From positions 1 to 64,000 of the forward strand of contig DATANV010000035.1 of assembly GCA_036266075.1 (NCBI GenBank): a stretch of DNA of 64,000 nt, written 5' to 3'. A program made the position numbers and the translations under genes. Shown here in pieces: positions 15,782 through 25,533 of the stretch (positions are counted from its first letter, which is position 1; every line of letters starts with the position of its first letter). The stretch is from VRUE01 sp036266075. GTDB taxonomy: Bacteria; Actinomycetota; Thermoleophilia; Solirubrobacterales; 70-9. The notes below the pieces were generated by a model. The model saw only the letters and a program-made list of their open reading frames with translations. It searched no databases and was not told the DNA's origin.

Positions 15782-16418
15782 AGGCGACCGGAAGATCGAG
15801 GCGGTCATCTGCGACTTCGGCGGCGTGCTGACGACGCCGCTGATCCAGTCGTTCATGGCCTTCCAGGACCAGACCGGGATCACCACCGAGGTGCTTGGCA
15901 GGGCGATGCAAGGGGCGACCGAGGCCAACGGCGAGAACCCGCTGTTCCAGATGGAGCGCGGCGAGATCAGCGAGGACGCCTTCCTCGCGCAGCTCACCGA
16001 CAGCCTCGAACCACTGCTCGGCCACCGCCCGGAGATGCACCGCTTCAAAGAGATCTACTTCGAGGCGCTCGAGCCCAACCCGCTGATGATCGAGCTGATG
16101 CGCGAGTTGAAGGCAAGCGGCTACCGGATGGCGATGCTGACCAACAACGTGCGCGAGTGGGAGCCGCTGTGGCGCTCGATGCTGCCCGTCGACGAGATCT
16201 TCGAGACCGTCGTCGACTCCGGCTTCGTCGGCTGCCGCAAGCCCGAATCGAAGATCTATGCCCTGACCCTCGAGCGCGTCGACATGGCCGCGGAGTCATG
16301 CCTCTTCGTCGACGACGTCCAGGTCAACTGCGAAGGCGCGGAAAAAGCCGGCATCGCCGCCGTTCACTTCCAGGACAACGACCAGGCGATCCCCGAGATC
16401 CGCGCGGCGCTTCTGTAG
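15774..16418 (+). CDS. HAD-IA superfamily hydrolase, 214 aa
   Basis: The protein has the HAD motifs: VICDFGGVLTTP (nucleophile Asp, with the D-x-G-G variant found in YihX- and epoxide-hydrolase-related members), MAMLTNNV (motif II), KPESKIY (Lys of motif III) and CLFVDDVQVN (acidic motif IV). Members dephosphorylate small phosphorylated metabolites. The substrate is not visible from sequence. The ATG at 15774 lies inside the end of the upstream hypothetical gene, and a longer frame upstream is out of register with the motif spacing. Confidence 0.85.
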   Translation: MAEGDRKIEAVICDFGGVLTTPLIQSFMAFQDQTGITTEVLGRAMQGATEANGENPLFQMERGEISEDAFLAQLTDSLEPLLGHRPEMHRFKEIYFEALEPNPLMIELMRELKASGYRMAMLTNNVREWEPLWRSMLPVDEIFETVVDSGFVGCRKPESKIYALTLERVDMAAESCLFVDDVQVNCEGAEKAGIAAVHFQDNDQAIPEIRAALL

Positions 16419-16464
16419 ATCTCGACGCGACAAGCTGCTGCGTCGCCCTCTGCGCAGGGCTGCA

Positions 16465-18189
16465 TCATGTGCTGGCTACCCTGAAGACCCTGACGCCCTT
16501 GCGAGCCTGGTCTTTGCTCAATGCGGTCTTGATTCCGACCTCGACTCCCGGCCCCGCACTCTCCACTGACTCATCATTGCGCCGAAGCGACTGAACCTCC
16601 TCCTGCTCGAACTCAATTGGAAGCTCATACGCCAGGGTATCCCCGACTTTGACCTCGGCACTAAGGTCTACGGTTAGCGCTGCTGCCTGCTCGAAGAATT
16701 GATTAACGGTACCGACTGGCTCATAGTGCGTCGGTAGCGGCTCGATCAGACCGTGGCGATAGAACAGGTCCGCAACCTGCTCAGGCCGCCAGCCGTAACG
16801 GAGGTAGGACCGGGCAAGGCGGAAGAGATTCCAGGTGGTCAGTAAGCCGAATTCGTGCTCCTCGGCGTTAGTGACGACATCCTTTTGAAAGACATTCTCA
16901 CGTTGGCGCTTGAGCCCTTCGACCTGCAGCTGATGGTTAATGATCGTCAAACCCTGCGCTGACCGCTTCCACTCTTTCATGCGCGGAGCTATGTACTTCG
17001 TGACCTGTAGTGCATCGGCCTCTCGCGGTAGTCCGCCGATCCCTTTGACCTCGGCAATCAACACAGGCTCCCTATCCCAAATTTGCAGGTCCTCGCGCAG
17101 CGACTTCTTGTCCTCTGCTTCTTCGTCCACATCCCGCACGTCCGTGAACCCGAGTAGTTCAAGCGTCTGCTTGACAGCGGCAACCAGATCATCGTCATCC
17201 TGCGTCAGGAGGCCATGAAGAAAGCCGTGCTCTTCGCGACGCTTGTCAATCTTCGCCTCCAGCGCCGCGACCTTGCCCTTGGCTTCGTCTTCTACCTGCT
17301 CGATTTCGGCACATACCTCGGCCACCCCCGGCAACTCGTAAGGCGGCTGGTTGGTCCACTCCCCCTGCCTGATATGAGGAAAGAGATCAGGGGCGAATTG
17401 AGGAAGGGTCTCGTCTATGAGCCGTCTGAGAAATTGCGCCCGCCCAGCAATCCGAGGCAGCAAAAACATCACGCCCTGTTTCGTATCCTTCTCAGGCACC
17501 ACAAGCGCTGCAACCGTTTGTCCGTACTTATTCTTTGCCAGAGGAACCCAGCGGTCGTCAAGCTGATAGGAAGGCTCCATGGCGGCAGTGAACGATGCTG
17601 TCTCTAGAGCACTCTTAAATCCTGGAAGCCTCTCAGTAAGAGGCTCAGCAGTAATCTCCTCACCCCTGTCTTCAATGACCTCGACCTGCGCAAACAAGCT
17701 AAGAAAATCCCAAGTCGTCAGCCGCTCTTCTCCCTGATGATGGATAGCTTCCCATTCAGTTTCGACGAAGGAGAAGTCATGAACAAACTTAGGAGCGGTG
17801 AAGCAAACCATCACACCCCCGTGGCTGTAAATTCGATCTAGGCCTTCCCGGTACTTGATCATTGCCCAGGGACGGGGGTCGAGAAATCCCTGGCCCGCAT
17901 GCTGCCAAAGCCACTTCTGACCGGGTGATGGATCTCCTGGGTCCTGCCCACTTGGGCTTGGCGGCGTGCAATCCACAACGACTATCTCTTGCTCCCGATA
18001 ATTCGGCAACTCCCCCGTTAAGGGAAGAGGTAGGTAATTTGGCTGCTGCCCGACCGTGATCACGGGTCCGAAGGTCCCGCGCTCCACGCGATAGCCCGCC
18101 TCGGAAAGCGTGTCAGCCTCTTTCTCGCCCATGTCCACAAGCAAGATCCTGGGATGGGGATGCTTCGAAGAAGAAGCAGAACTAACCAC
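16465..18189 (-). CDS. Unknown protein with a C-terminal PD-(D/E)XK nuclease-like domain, 574 aa
   Basis: The C-terminal part has the pattern of a restriction-endonuclease-like fold: a helix (LVAAVKQTLELLGFTDVRDV), then D367 in LREDLQIWDREP, E380-V-K382 in VLIAEVKGIGG, and Q395 in ALQVTKYIAP. A predicted coiled coil lies at about 290-323. The N-terminal part (RILLVDMGEKEADTL ... EIVVVDCTPP ... GGVMVCFTAP) alternates strands and helices like a glutamine-amidotransferase or Rossmann-type domain. The gene uses more A/T-ending codons than its neighbours and has no partner gene on either side, which suggests horizontal acquisition. The start is GTG with no clear ribosome binding site. It could be a single-gene defence protein, but nothing shows that directly. 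Confidence 0.7.
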   Translation of the reverse strand: MVSSASSSKHPHPRILLVDMGEKEADTLSEAGYRVERGTFGPVITVGQQPNYLPLPLTGELPNYREQEIVVVDCTPPSPSGQDPGDPSPGQKWLWQHAGQGFLDPRPWAMIKYREGLDRIYSHGGVMVCFTAPKFVHDFSFVETEWEAIHHQGEERLTTWDFLSLFAQVEVIEDRGEEITAEPLTERLPGFKSALETASFTAAMEPSYQLDDRWVPLAKNKYGQTVAALVVPEKDTKQGVMFLLPRIAGRAQFLRRLIDETLPQFAPDLFPHIRQGEWTNQPPYELPGVAEVCAEIEQVEDEAKGKVAALEAKIDKRREEHGFLHGLLTQDDDDLVAAVKQTLELLGFTDVRDVDEEAEDKKSLREDLQIWDREPVLIAEVKGIGGLPREADALQVTKYIAPRMKEWKRSAQGLTIINHQLQVEGLKRQRENVFQKDVVTNAEEHEFGLLTTWNLFRLARSYLRYGWRPEQVADLFYRHGLIEPLPTHYEPVGTVNQFFEQAAALTVDLSAEVKVGDTLAYELPIEFEQEEVQSLRRNDESVESAGPGVEVGIKTALSKDQARKGVRVFRVAST

Positions 18190-18207
18190 AAGTGCCGGTC
18201 GGGACGC

Positions 18208-18663
18208 TCAGTTCTCCGAGCCGGCGCGGTCCCAGACGTAGAGCTCAACGGCCTCTACGGCGAGCTCCATCAGGCGCGGCTGGGAGAGCATCTCGAGGAC
18301 GAGTTCGAGGGCGTCGTCCTCGGTGAGACCGGCGTCGACCGCCTCCTCGCCGCGGAAGCCGGCGGCGAGCTTGAGCGCCTCGCGGCGGTTCTCGCCGAGC
18401 GAGCCGAAGGCGCCCATCAGGAAGTCGCGGTTGGGAACCGGGTGGCCGATCTCGAGCGAGCCGTGCCAAGCGGCGAGCATCGAGAGGTCGTGCTCGTCGA
18501 GCTCGGACAGCGCTTTCGCGTAGTGGACCTCGAGCTCTTCGTCGGGGATCTCGTCGACCCAGGCGCGGACCGCCTCGCCGAGCAGCTGGCGGCGCGCCTC
18601 GCGGCCGATCGAGTCGGAGATCGCACGGATCGCGTCGGCAGGGTCTACGAAGCAGAGGGCCAT
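18208..18663 (-). CDS. Conserved hypothetical protein, 151 aa
   Basis: An acidic, helical, soluble protein (MALCFVDPADAIRAISDSIG ... AVRAWVDEIPDEELEVHYAK ... FRGEEAVDAGLTEDDALELV). No family is recognised. The ATG at 18663 has GAGG eight bases upstream. A GTG two codons earlier is possible. The gene is in the typical high-GC style of the chromosome, unlike the nuclease-like gene 18 bp downstream on the same strand. Confidence 0.7.
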   Translation of the reverse strand: MALCFVDPADAIRAISDSIGREARRQLLGEAVRAWVDEIPDEELEVHYAKALSELDEHDLSMLAAWHGSLEIGHPVPNRDFLMGAFGSLGENRREALKLAAGFRGEEAVDAGLTEDDALELVLEMLSQPRLMELAVEAVELYVWDRAGSEN

Positions 18664-18797
18664 TCGCACGCCTCAATCTAGACGGGGCGGAAGACGGCAA
18701 AGCCGGAGCCGGAATCACCGGATTTGCGGCTTCGCAAAGAGGCACGCGGCGCCTCCGGCCACGCCGGACGCCGACCTATGCTGGATCGCTCCCCACA

Positions 18798-21700
18798 ATG
18801 CCGCTGAACCTCGTCCACGGACCGCCGAACTCCGGCCGCGCCGGCCTGATTCGCCGGCGCTTCAGCGCTGCCCTGGACCGCGACCCGGTCCTCGTCGTGC
18901 CCACCGTCGACGACGTCTACTCCTTCGAGCGCGAGCTCTGCGAGGGGGGTGCTGCGCTAGGGGGCACGACGATGACCCTCGGGGGCCTCTTTCGCGAGGT
19001 CGTCGTCGCCGCCGGATCGCCGCCGCCGGAAGTCCTCAGCCCGGCGCAGCGGCTGCGGGTCGTGTCGCTGGCGGTCGCCGATCGTCGCAACCGCCTCGGC
19101 CCGCTGCGACGCTCGACGGCGCGTCCTGGCTTCGCCGCGGCCTTCGAGCGACTGCTCGACGAGCTGCAGGCGGCCGGACGCGAGCCGGCTGACGTCGAGG
19201 CCGCCGCCGCGACTCTCGAGGGCTCCGCCTACCTCGGCGACGTCGCTACGCTCTTCGCCGCCTACGCCGCACGCCGCGACGCGCTCGGGCGGATGGACGC
19301 ACACGGCGTCGCCCGCCAGGCGATCGAGCTGCTGCGCGACAGCGGCGGCCTCTGGTGCCGCCCGATCTTCCTCTACGGCCTCGACGACCTGACCGCCCAT
19401 CAGCTGGAGTTGATCGGCTTGCTGGCGCGGACCTCCGAGGTGACGGTGGCGCTCCCCTACGAAGAGGGCAACACGGCGCTTGCCGCGCGCGCCTCGCTGC
19501 TGGAGGCGCTGCGCGCCACGGGCCCGGCCGCGGAGATCGAGACCCACGCCGACCCCGGCAACACCGCGTCCCCCCTGCTCTTCCACCTGGAGCGCGGCTA
19601 CGGCTCGCGCGCGCCCGGCCGGCGGGAGCCGGACAGCTCCCTCGTCGTGCTGCGCTCCGCCGGCGCGCGGGGCGAGGCCGAGTCGATCGGCGCCGAGGTC
19701 GCAAGGCTGATCGCCGGCGGCGCCGACCCGAACGAGATCGCGATCGTCCTGCGCGACCCCGCCCGCCGCGGGCCGCTCATCGCCTCGGTCCTCGAGTCCT
19801 ACGGCGTAGCGACGGCGCTCGAGGCCGAGCTGCCGGTCGCTTCGACGGCGGTCGGCGGAACGATGCTGGCGCTGCTCGCCGCGGTGCTCGGCGAGGGCAG
19901 CGCCGGTGACGTGCTGCGCTACCTGCGCGGGCCCTCCGGCCTGCCCGCGGGCCAGGTCGACTGGTTCGAACGGGCGATGCGGCGCCGCCGAATCCGCAGC
20001 GCCGCCGCGGCGCTGGAGCTGTGGGAGGAGCGCCACGACCAGCTCCCGTACGACGTCGCCCGAATCCGCGAGGCGATGGGGGATCCGCCCGCCCTGGCCG
20101 CTGCCGTGGGTCGGCTGGCCGCGACGATAGCCTCGCGGCCGCTGCGCAGTGAGCAGGACGGCCCGCGCCCCGGCCCCGGAGAGGGGCTCGAGCTGCGTGC
20201 CGCGGCGGCGATCTCGGCCGCGCTGGCGGACCTCGCCGACCCGGAGGACCTGGCCCCGGCAGCGGCGGAGCTGGGACCGACGATCGCCCAGCTGCGACTG
20301 CGCGTCTGGAGCGGCCCGGTCGAGGGCAGGGTGCGGATCGCCAGCCCCTACCGACTGCGAGCCGCCCGCTTCGATCACGTCTTCGTCGGCTCGCTGCAGG
20401 ACGGCGAGTTCCCACGACGCGAGCGCGGCGGCGATCCCTTCCTCTCCGACGCGCAGCGGGCCACGTTGGAGCTCGAGCCGCGGCGCGAGAGCGACACCGA
20501 GGAGCACTATCTGTTCCACGCCTGCCTGGCCTTACCCCGGCGGAGCCTCTTCCTCTCCTGGCGCGACAGCGACGAGAACGGCGCCGCGGAGGCACGCTCG
20601 CCATTGTTGGACGAAGTGCTGCGGCTGCTGCAGCCGGCGGCGGGCGAAGACGGCGCCGCCGCCCTGGAGGCCGGCCTGACCCGGGTTCGCGACCTGACCC
20701 GGGTCACCCACCGCGTCGCGGAAGCACCGTCGGAGGACGAGCTGGCGCGCGCAATCGCCGTCCGCGGCCCGAGCGCCGGCGGCGCGGCCCTGCTCGCGGC
20801 GGCGGCCCCACCCCCGGAAGCCGCCGAGCGGGTCGCCACGCGGCTTGCGAAGGCGCGCGCCGTCGAGGCCGCGACCAGGGCGCCCGGGCCGCTCGCCAAC
20901 CCGGCGGTGATCGAGTCGCTGGCCTCGGTCCGCGCCTACGGCGGCACGACGTTGGAGGGTTTCGACCTCTGCTCCTACCGCTGGTTCGTCGCGCACGAGC
21001 TGGACCCCCAGCCGCTCGACCCGGTCCCGGACCCGCTGATCCAGGGCGGCCTGATGCACGCCGTGCTCGAGCGACTCTACGCGGAGCGGCCGGGCGGCGA
21101 GGCGCTGCCCGGGATGGCCTCGCTGCGTTCATGGATCCAGCGCGGACGCGAGCTGCTCGCCGAGGAGGCGACCGCACGCGAGCTGGGCGCCGACCCGGCC
21201 GAGCGGGCAATCGTGCGCCGCGTCGAAGGTCTGCTCGAGCGCTTCCTCGCCGAGGAGGCGAGCCGTAGCCCGAGCAGCTTCCAACCCTGGCTTCTGGAGG
21301 CCAGGTTCGGCGATGAGGAGGGCGGTGAGCGTCCCTCTCTCGAGATCGACGGCTGGGGTCTGCACGGGGCGGTCGACCGTGTCGACCGCGACGGCCGCGG
21401 GCGGGCACTGGTCATCGACTACAAGCTCTCCGGCCAGGTCACCGCCCGCGAGAAGCTCGAGGAGGAGGCAAAGCTGCAGCTGCAGCTCTACCTGATCGCG
21501 GTCGCGGAGCTGTGGGGCGAGGAGCCGGTTGCCGGTCTCTATCACCCCTTGCGCGGCACCTCGTCGCGGCGCCCGCGCGGCGTCGTGCTCGACGAGGCGC
21601 TCGCCAAGCTGGACGGCTACGGGCTCTCGCGCACCGACGTGGTCGACCGCGAGGGCTTCGAGGCGATGCTGGACGACGCCCGCCGCCGCGCCGGGGCGAT

Positions 21701-21860
21701 CGTGGCGCGGATGCGGCGCGGCGACATCCGCCGCGACCCCGGGCCGCGCCGGGGCCTGCGAGGCCACGGTCTCTGCCCCCCCTTCTGCGACTTCGCGCCG
21801 ATCTGCCGCCGCGACCGCGCACCGGTCGAACCGCGCGAAGAGGAAGGCGAGGAAGGGTGA
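18798..21860 (+). CDS. addB: AddB-like nuclease/helicase subunit, 1020 aa
   Basis: This is the partner of the AddA-like subunit in double-strand-break resection. The N-terminal Walker A position reads GPPNSGRAG and lacks the usual GKT, so ATP binding there is doubtful. The C-terminal part is a PD-(D/E)XK nuclease (GLHGAVDRVDRDGRGRALVI then DYKLSGQVT). Four cysteines that could hold an iron-sulfur cluster as in AddB are present: one in FDLCSYRWF and three in HGLCPPFCDFAPICRR. The stop overlaps the next gene's GTG start (GTGA), so the two are co-translated. Length is close to AddB/RexB proteins. Confidence 0.82.
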   Translation: MPLNLVHGPPNSGRAGLIRRRFSAALDRDPVLVVPTVDDVYSFERELCEGGAALGGTTMTLGGLFREVVVAAGSPPPEVLSPAQRLRVVSLAVADRRNRLGPLRRSTARPGFAAAFERLLDELQAAGREPADVEAAAATLEGSAYLGDVATLFAAYAARRDALGRMDAHGVARQAIELLRDSGGLWCRPIFLYGLDDLTAHQLELIGLLARTSEVTVALPYEEGNTALAARASLLEALRATGPAAEIETHADPGNTASPLLFHLERGYGSRAPGRREPDSSLVVLRSAGARGEAESIGAEVARLIAGGADPNEIAIVLRDPARRGPLIASVLESYGVATALEAELPVASTAVGGTMLALLAAVLGEGSAGDVLRYLRGPSGLPAGQVDWFERAMRRRRIRSAAAALELWEERHDQLPYDVARIREAMGDPPALAAAVGRLAATIASRPLRSEQDGPRPGPGEGLELRAAAAISAALADLADPEDLAPAAAELGPTIAQLRLRVWSGPVEGRVRIASPYRLRAARFDHVFVGSLQDGEFPRRERGGDPFLSDAQRATLELEPRRESDTEEHYLFHACLALPRRSLFLSWRDSDENGAAEARSPLLDEVLRLLQPAAGEDGAAALEAGLTRVRDLTRVTHRVAEAPSEDELARAIAVRGPSAGGAALLAAAAPPPEAAERVATRLAKARAVEAATRAPGPLANPAVIESLASVRAYGGTTLEGFDLCSYRWFVAHELDPQPLDPVPDPLIQGGLMHAVLERLYAERPGGEALPGMASLRSWIQRGRELLAEEATARELGADPAERAIVRRVEGLLERFLAEEASRSPSSFQPWLLEARFGDEEGGERPSLEIDGWGLHGAVDRVDRDGRGRALVIDYKLSGQVTAREKLEEEAKLQLQLYLIAVAELWGEEPVAGLYHPLRGTSSRRPRGVVLDEALAKLDGYGLSRTDVVDREGFEAMLDDARRRAGAIVARMRRGDIRRDPGPRRGLRGHGLCPPFCDFAPICRRDRAPVEPREEEGEEG

Positions 21861-24800
21861 GCGCCCGCACCGCCACCCCCGAGCAGCAGGCGGCGATCGC
21901 CGCCGAACAGGCCCGCGTCCTCGTCGAGGCCGGGGCCGGCACTGGCAAGACCGGCACGATGGTCGACCGCTACTGCAGGCTGGTCTGCGACGAGGACACC
22001 GCGCCCGACGAGGTGCTCGCCTTCACCTTCACCGACCGCGCCGCGGCGGAGCTGCGCGAGCGGATCCGCGCCCAGTTGCAGGCGCGTGCCGACGCCGGCT
22101 CTGAGCGCGCGCAGGAACTGCTCGACCGCATCGGCGCCGCCTGGGTGACGACCATCCACGGCTTTTGCAACAGGCTGCTCGCTGGCCACCCGGTCGCCGC
22201 CGGGATCGATCCCGGCTTCCGCGTGCTCGATAGAGCCGAGGCGAGCCGGATCGCGGCCGAGGCCTTCGACCGGGCGCTCGAGGACTTCCTCGCGGCGGGC
22301 GAGGAGGATCGCGAGCGAACCGTGGCGGCGTTCGGGATCGCTGGCCTGCGGGCGATCGTCGCCGGCGCGCACGCCGAGCTGCGCAGCCGCGGGGTCACCG
22401 CACCGCGGCTGCCGCAGCCACCCCAGCCCGACGTAGAAGCCGCCATGCGCCACGCCGCTGCGGCCGCCGCTGCGGCCCTCGAGGAGCTGAAGCCGACGAA
22501 CTCGGCCCGGGCGCTGCTCGAAGAGGCGATCGAGGTGCTGACGTCGGGGACCGGCGAGCCGCCCGACCTGGACGCGCTTGCGGCGTTGCGTACGGGCAGC
22601 AGGGCCAGGCCGCTGGCGGCCTATCGCGTGGCGATCGACGCCGCCGTCGCCGGTGCGGCGGAGGCAGGCGAGGGCGGCGAGGGCTACCGCCACGTCGCCA
22701 CGCTGCTCGAGCTGTTTTCCACCTATTTCGAGGCGACAAAGGCGCAGCGAGCCGGGCTCGACTTCGAGGACCTGCAGGTCATCGCCGCGCGGCTGCTCGA
22801 GGGCACCGAGCTGGGCGCCGCCTACCGCGAGCGCTTTTCCCACATCCTCGTCGACGAGTTCCAGGACACCAATCGCCTGCAGCTGGGGCTGATCGAGGCG
22901 CTGCGCGGGCCGCGCTGCCGGCTGCTGGCAGTCGGCGACGAGCTGCAATCGATCTACGGGTTCCGCCACGCCGACCTCGACGTGTTCCGCGAGCAGCGGA
23001 CGGCGGTTGGCGTGGACCCCGATGCGGCCGCCCTGGAGTTGAGCGGGAACTTCCGCTCACGGCCGGAGCTGATCGGCGCCGTCAACGCGATCGGCGAGCG
23101 GCTGCTGGGCGACGCCTACCGCCCGCTGCGGGTGGGGACGGTGCCCGGGCCAGAGGCGGCGAACGAGGAGCCGGCGGTCGAGCTGCTGCTCACGGGGCGG
23201 GACGGCTGGGATCGGGAGGACATCGACCTCGAGCCGGCGATCGACGCCCGCACCGCCCCCCACTCGCTGGCCGAGGCCCGCTTCCTGGCGGCGCGCCTGC
23301 GCGAGCTGGTGGACGGCGGCATCGAGCGCGGGCGGATGGTCGTTCTGCTGCGCGCCTTCAGCAACCTCGACGCCTACGAAGACTCGCTCGAGCGGGCTGG
23401 CCTGCGCCCCTACGTGGTCGGCGGCCGCGGCTACTGGTCCCAGCAACAGGTTGCCGACGTATGCGCGCTGCTGGCGACGATCGCCAACCCACTCGACGAC
23501 CAGGCGTTGTTCGGCGCACTCGCCTCGCCCGCCTGCGGCGTCGCCCCGGACACGCTCTGGCTGCTGCGGGCCGCGGCCGGTCGCCGGCGCCATGTCTGGC
23601 CGGCGCTAGAGCGGATCGGCGGGCACGAGGAAGCCGAGCTGGAGAGCGCGGAGGCGCTGGAGCGGATCCCGGCCGAGGAGCGGGCGCTGCTGGAGAGCTT
23701 CGTGGAGACGCTCGCGGAGCTGCGACGACGGGCGGCACGCCTGCCGTTGGCCGCGCTGATCGACGCCTCCGTCGCGGTAACCGGCTACGACCTGGCGGTC
23801 CTGATGCGTCCTTCCGGCGAGGCGCGCTTCGCCAACATCCGCAAGCTGATGCGCCTCGCGGCGGAGTTCGAGGCGCGCGAGGGTCACGACCTGCGCGGCC
23901 TCCTCGACTTCCTCGCAGCCCGCTCGGAAGCGGACGCCGACGCCCAGGCGGCGACCGCGCTGGAGGGGCACGACGGCGTACGGATCATGACCGTGCACAG
24001 CGCCAAGGGCCTCGAGTTCGACGTGGTCGCCGTACCCGACCTCGCCCGCAGCCCGCTGGCCGGCTCGGTCACGCCGTTGCTGGCGCTTGGGCGCGAGGAG
24101 CCGCCGCGGGTGGGGCTGCAGCTGCGCCGGCTCGGGGCGGCGTCGGTCAACCTCTACGCATACGGCGAGCTGCGCGAGGAGGGCCAGCGGCGCGACGCTG
24201 AAGAGGAGCTGCGCCTCTTCCACGTCGCGGCGACGCGGGCGCGCGAGCAGCTCCTGCTCAGCGGCGTCATCCGCGCCGAGCCGGCGACCGACACGACCCT
24301 GCGGACGCCCGTGATCGAGCGAATCGCGAGCGCGTTCGACGTCGATCGCGAGCGCGACTCGAGCTTCGTCGTGCCGCCCCCCGAGCCGCGGCCCGGCCTG
24401 GAGGCGGGCTTCGCGGCCCCGCAGGTCGCGGTCCGGGTCAACCTCGCCTCGCCCGAGCGGGCGGCAGAGCTGATCGAACGCCGCGTGGAGCCAGAGGCCA
24501 CCTCCGATCTCGGCCGGGGGCCGGCGCCGCTGATCGAGCGCCGTCCCCCCACGGTCCCCAACCGGCCGCTCTCCTACACGGCGGTAGGCGCCTTCGAAGA
24601 ATGCGCCTACCGCTTCTACATGGAACGCGTCCTCGACCTCCCCCCCAGCGCTCGCACCTCCATGCTGCAGGTGCAGGAAAGTGCAAGTGCCAGCGAAGAG
24701 TCAGGGGGGATTGGGCCAACGGCGCCGGCGGCAGCGGTGGAGAGAGAGCGGGGTGCCGCGCGGGGTGCCGCCGTGCACTCGCTGCTCGAGTGGAGCCAGG

Positions 24801-25474
24801 CGAACGCCTGGCAGGAGCCGGGCGAGGAGCTGGTGCACAGTCATGCTCTCGCTGCGGGCCTCGTCTCCGGCGAGCGGAGCGCCGCCGCGGCCGAGCCCGA
24901 CCCGAGCTTGGTCGAGGAGCTGCTCGATCCGGTGCGCGCCTGGCTCCTGGCGCCGCTGCTGCGCGAGCGCGTCCTCGCCACCGGGGCGCCGACCCGGGCC
25001 GAGGTGCCGCTCCTGCTCGACGTCGCCGGGACGGTCGTGCGCGGATCGATCGACCTGCTGGTCGAGCGCGAAGGAGGGCCGCCGCTGGTCGTCGACTACA
25101 AGACCGACCGCCTCGGCGGGGCGACCCCAGCGGAGCGCGCCCGGCATTACCGGACCCAGCGCGACGTCTACGGGCTCGCCGTGGCCGAAGCGCTCGGCGT
25201 GCCCGAGGTCGAGGTCGCCTACGTCTTCCTCGAGCGACCAGAGGAGCCGGTGCTCGCCACGCTCGGCGCCGAGGAGATGACGGCTGGACGTAGGCGACTC
25301 GAGGCGGCCGTCGAACGGATCGCCGCCGGCGACTTCCCCCCCGCGACGCGGGAGAGTCGCAACTGGGCACTCTGCAAGGGTTGCCCTGCCCTAGGCCGCC
25401 TCTGCTCGGGACCGATCGATCAGGGCCCGAGCGAGGCGATCGAGGTCACGATCACCCCGTCCGGTCGAGCGTAG
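21857..25474 (+). CDS. addA: AddA-like UvrD/REP-family helicase-nuclease, 1205 aa
   Basis: A superfamily 1A helicase with a C-terminal nuclease. Motif I is VEAGAGTGKT (residues 23-32), motif Ia AFTFTDRAAAELRERI, motif II ILVDEFQDTNRLQ, motif III VGDELQSIYGFR, motif IV-V region VRIMTVHSAKGLEFDVV and motif VI FHVAATRAREQLLLSG. The nuclease core is GSIDLLVEREGGPPLVVDYK, with closing cysteines CKGCPALGRLC. The start is the GTG at 21857, preceded by AGGAAGG and overlapping the addB stop. The frame also extends far upstream inside addB, but that is chance. The pair should process DNA ends for RecA. Confidence 0.88.
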   Translation: MSARTATPEQQAAIAAEQARVLVEAGAGTGKTGTMVDRYCRLVCDEDTAPDEVLAFTFTDRAAAELRERIRAQLQARADAGSERAQELLDRIGAAWVTTIHGFCNRLLAGHPVAAGIDPGFRVLDRAEASRIAAEAFDRALEDFLAAGEEDRERTVAAFGIAGLRAIVAGAHAELRSRGVTAPRLPQPPQPDVEAAMRHAAAAAAAALEELKPTNSARALLEEAIEVLTSGTGEPPDLDALAALRTGSRARPLAAYRVAIDAAVAGAAEAGEGGEGYRHVATLLELFSTYFEATKAQRAGLDFEDLQVIAARLLEGTELGAAYRERFSHILVDEFQDTNRLQLGLIEALRGPRCRLLAVGDELQSIYGFRHADLDVFREQRTAVGVDPDAAALELSGNFRSRPELIGAVNAIGERLLGDAYRPLRVGTVPGPEAANEEPAVELLLTGRDGWDREDIDLEPAIDARTAPHSLAEARFLAARLRELVDGGIERGRMVVLLRAFSNLDAYEDSLERAGLRPYVVGGRGYWSQQQVADVCALLATIANPLDDQALFGALASPACGVAPDTLWLLRAAAGRRRHVWPALERIGGHEEAELESAEALERIPAEERALLESFVETLAELRRRAARLPLAALIDASVAVTGYDLAVLMRPSGEARFANIRKLMRLAAEFEAREGHDLRGLLDFLAARSEADADAQAATALEGHDGVRIMTVHSAKGLEFDVVAVPDLARSPLAGSVTPLLALGREEPPRVGLQLRRLGAASVNLYAYGELREEGQRRDAEEELRLFHVAATRAREQLLLSGVIRAEPATDTTLRTPVIERIASAFDVDRERDSSFVVPPPEPRPGLEAGFAAPQVAVRVNLASPERAAELIERRVEPEATSDLGRGPAPLIERRPPTVPNRPLSYTAVGAFEECAYRFYMERVLDLPPSARTSMLQVQESASASEESGGIGPTAPAAAVERERGAARGAAVHSLLEWSQANAWQEPGEELVHSHALAAGLVSGERSAAAAEPDPSLVEELLDPVRAWLLAPLLRERVLATGAPTRAEVPLLLDVAGTVVRGSIDLLVEREGGPPLVVDYKTDRLGGATPAERARHYRTQRDVYGLAVAEALGVPEVEVAYVFLERPEEPVLATLGAEEMTAGRRRLEAAVERIAAGDFPPATRESRNWALCKGCPALGRLCSGPIDQGPSEAIEVTITPSGRA

Positions 25475-25533
25475 GTCGGGCCGATCGTACGGACACTCTC
25501 CAAAATGGGCCCAGCCGCCCGATCGCGCCGGGC

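Noticed and set aside
16465..18189. Inclusion of the nuclease-like gene in the mobile element
   Set aside because: It lies outside the right attachment site, with chromosomal-type genes between, so it is not part of the integrated element as bounded here.
18957..20519. A 520-codon minus-strand frame
   Set aside because: It is antisense to the AddB-like gene, whose plus-strand protein has clear motifs and translational coupling to AddA.
21512..21856. The 5' extension of the AddA frame into addB
   Set aside because: The extension lies inside addB in another frame and is arginine-rich nonsense. The GTG at 21857 has a ribosome binding site and overlaps the addB stop as coupled genes do.
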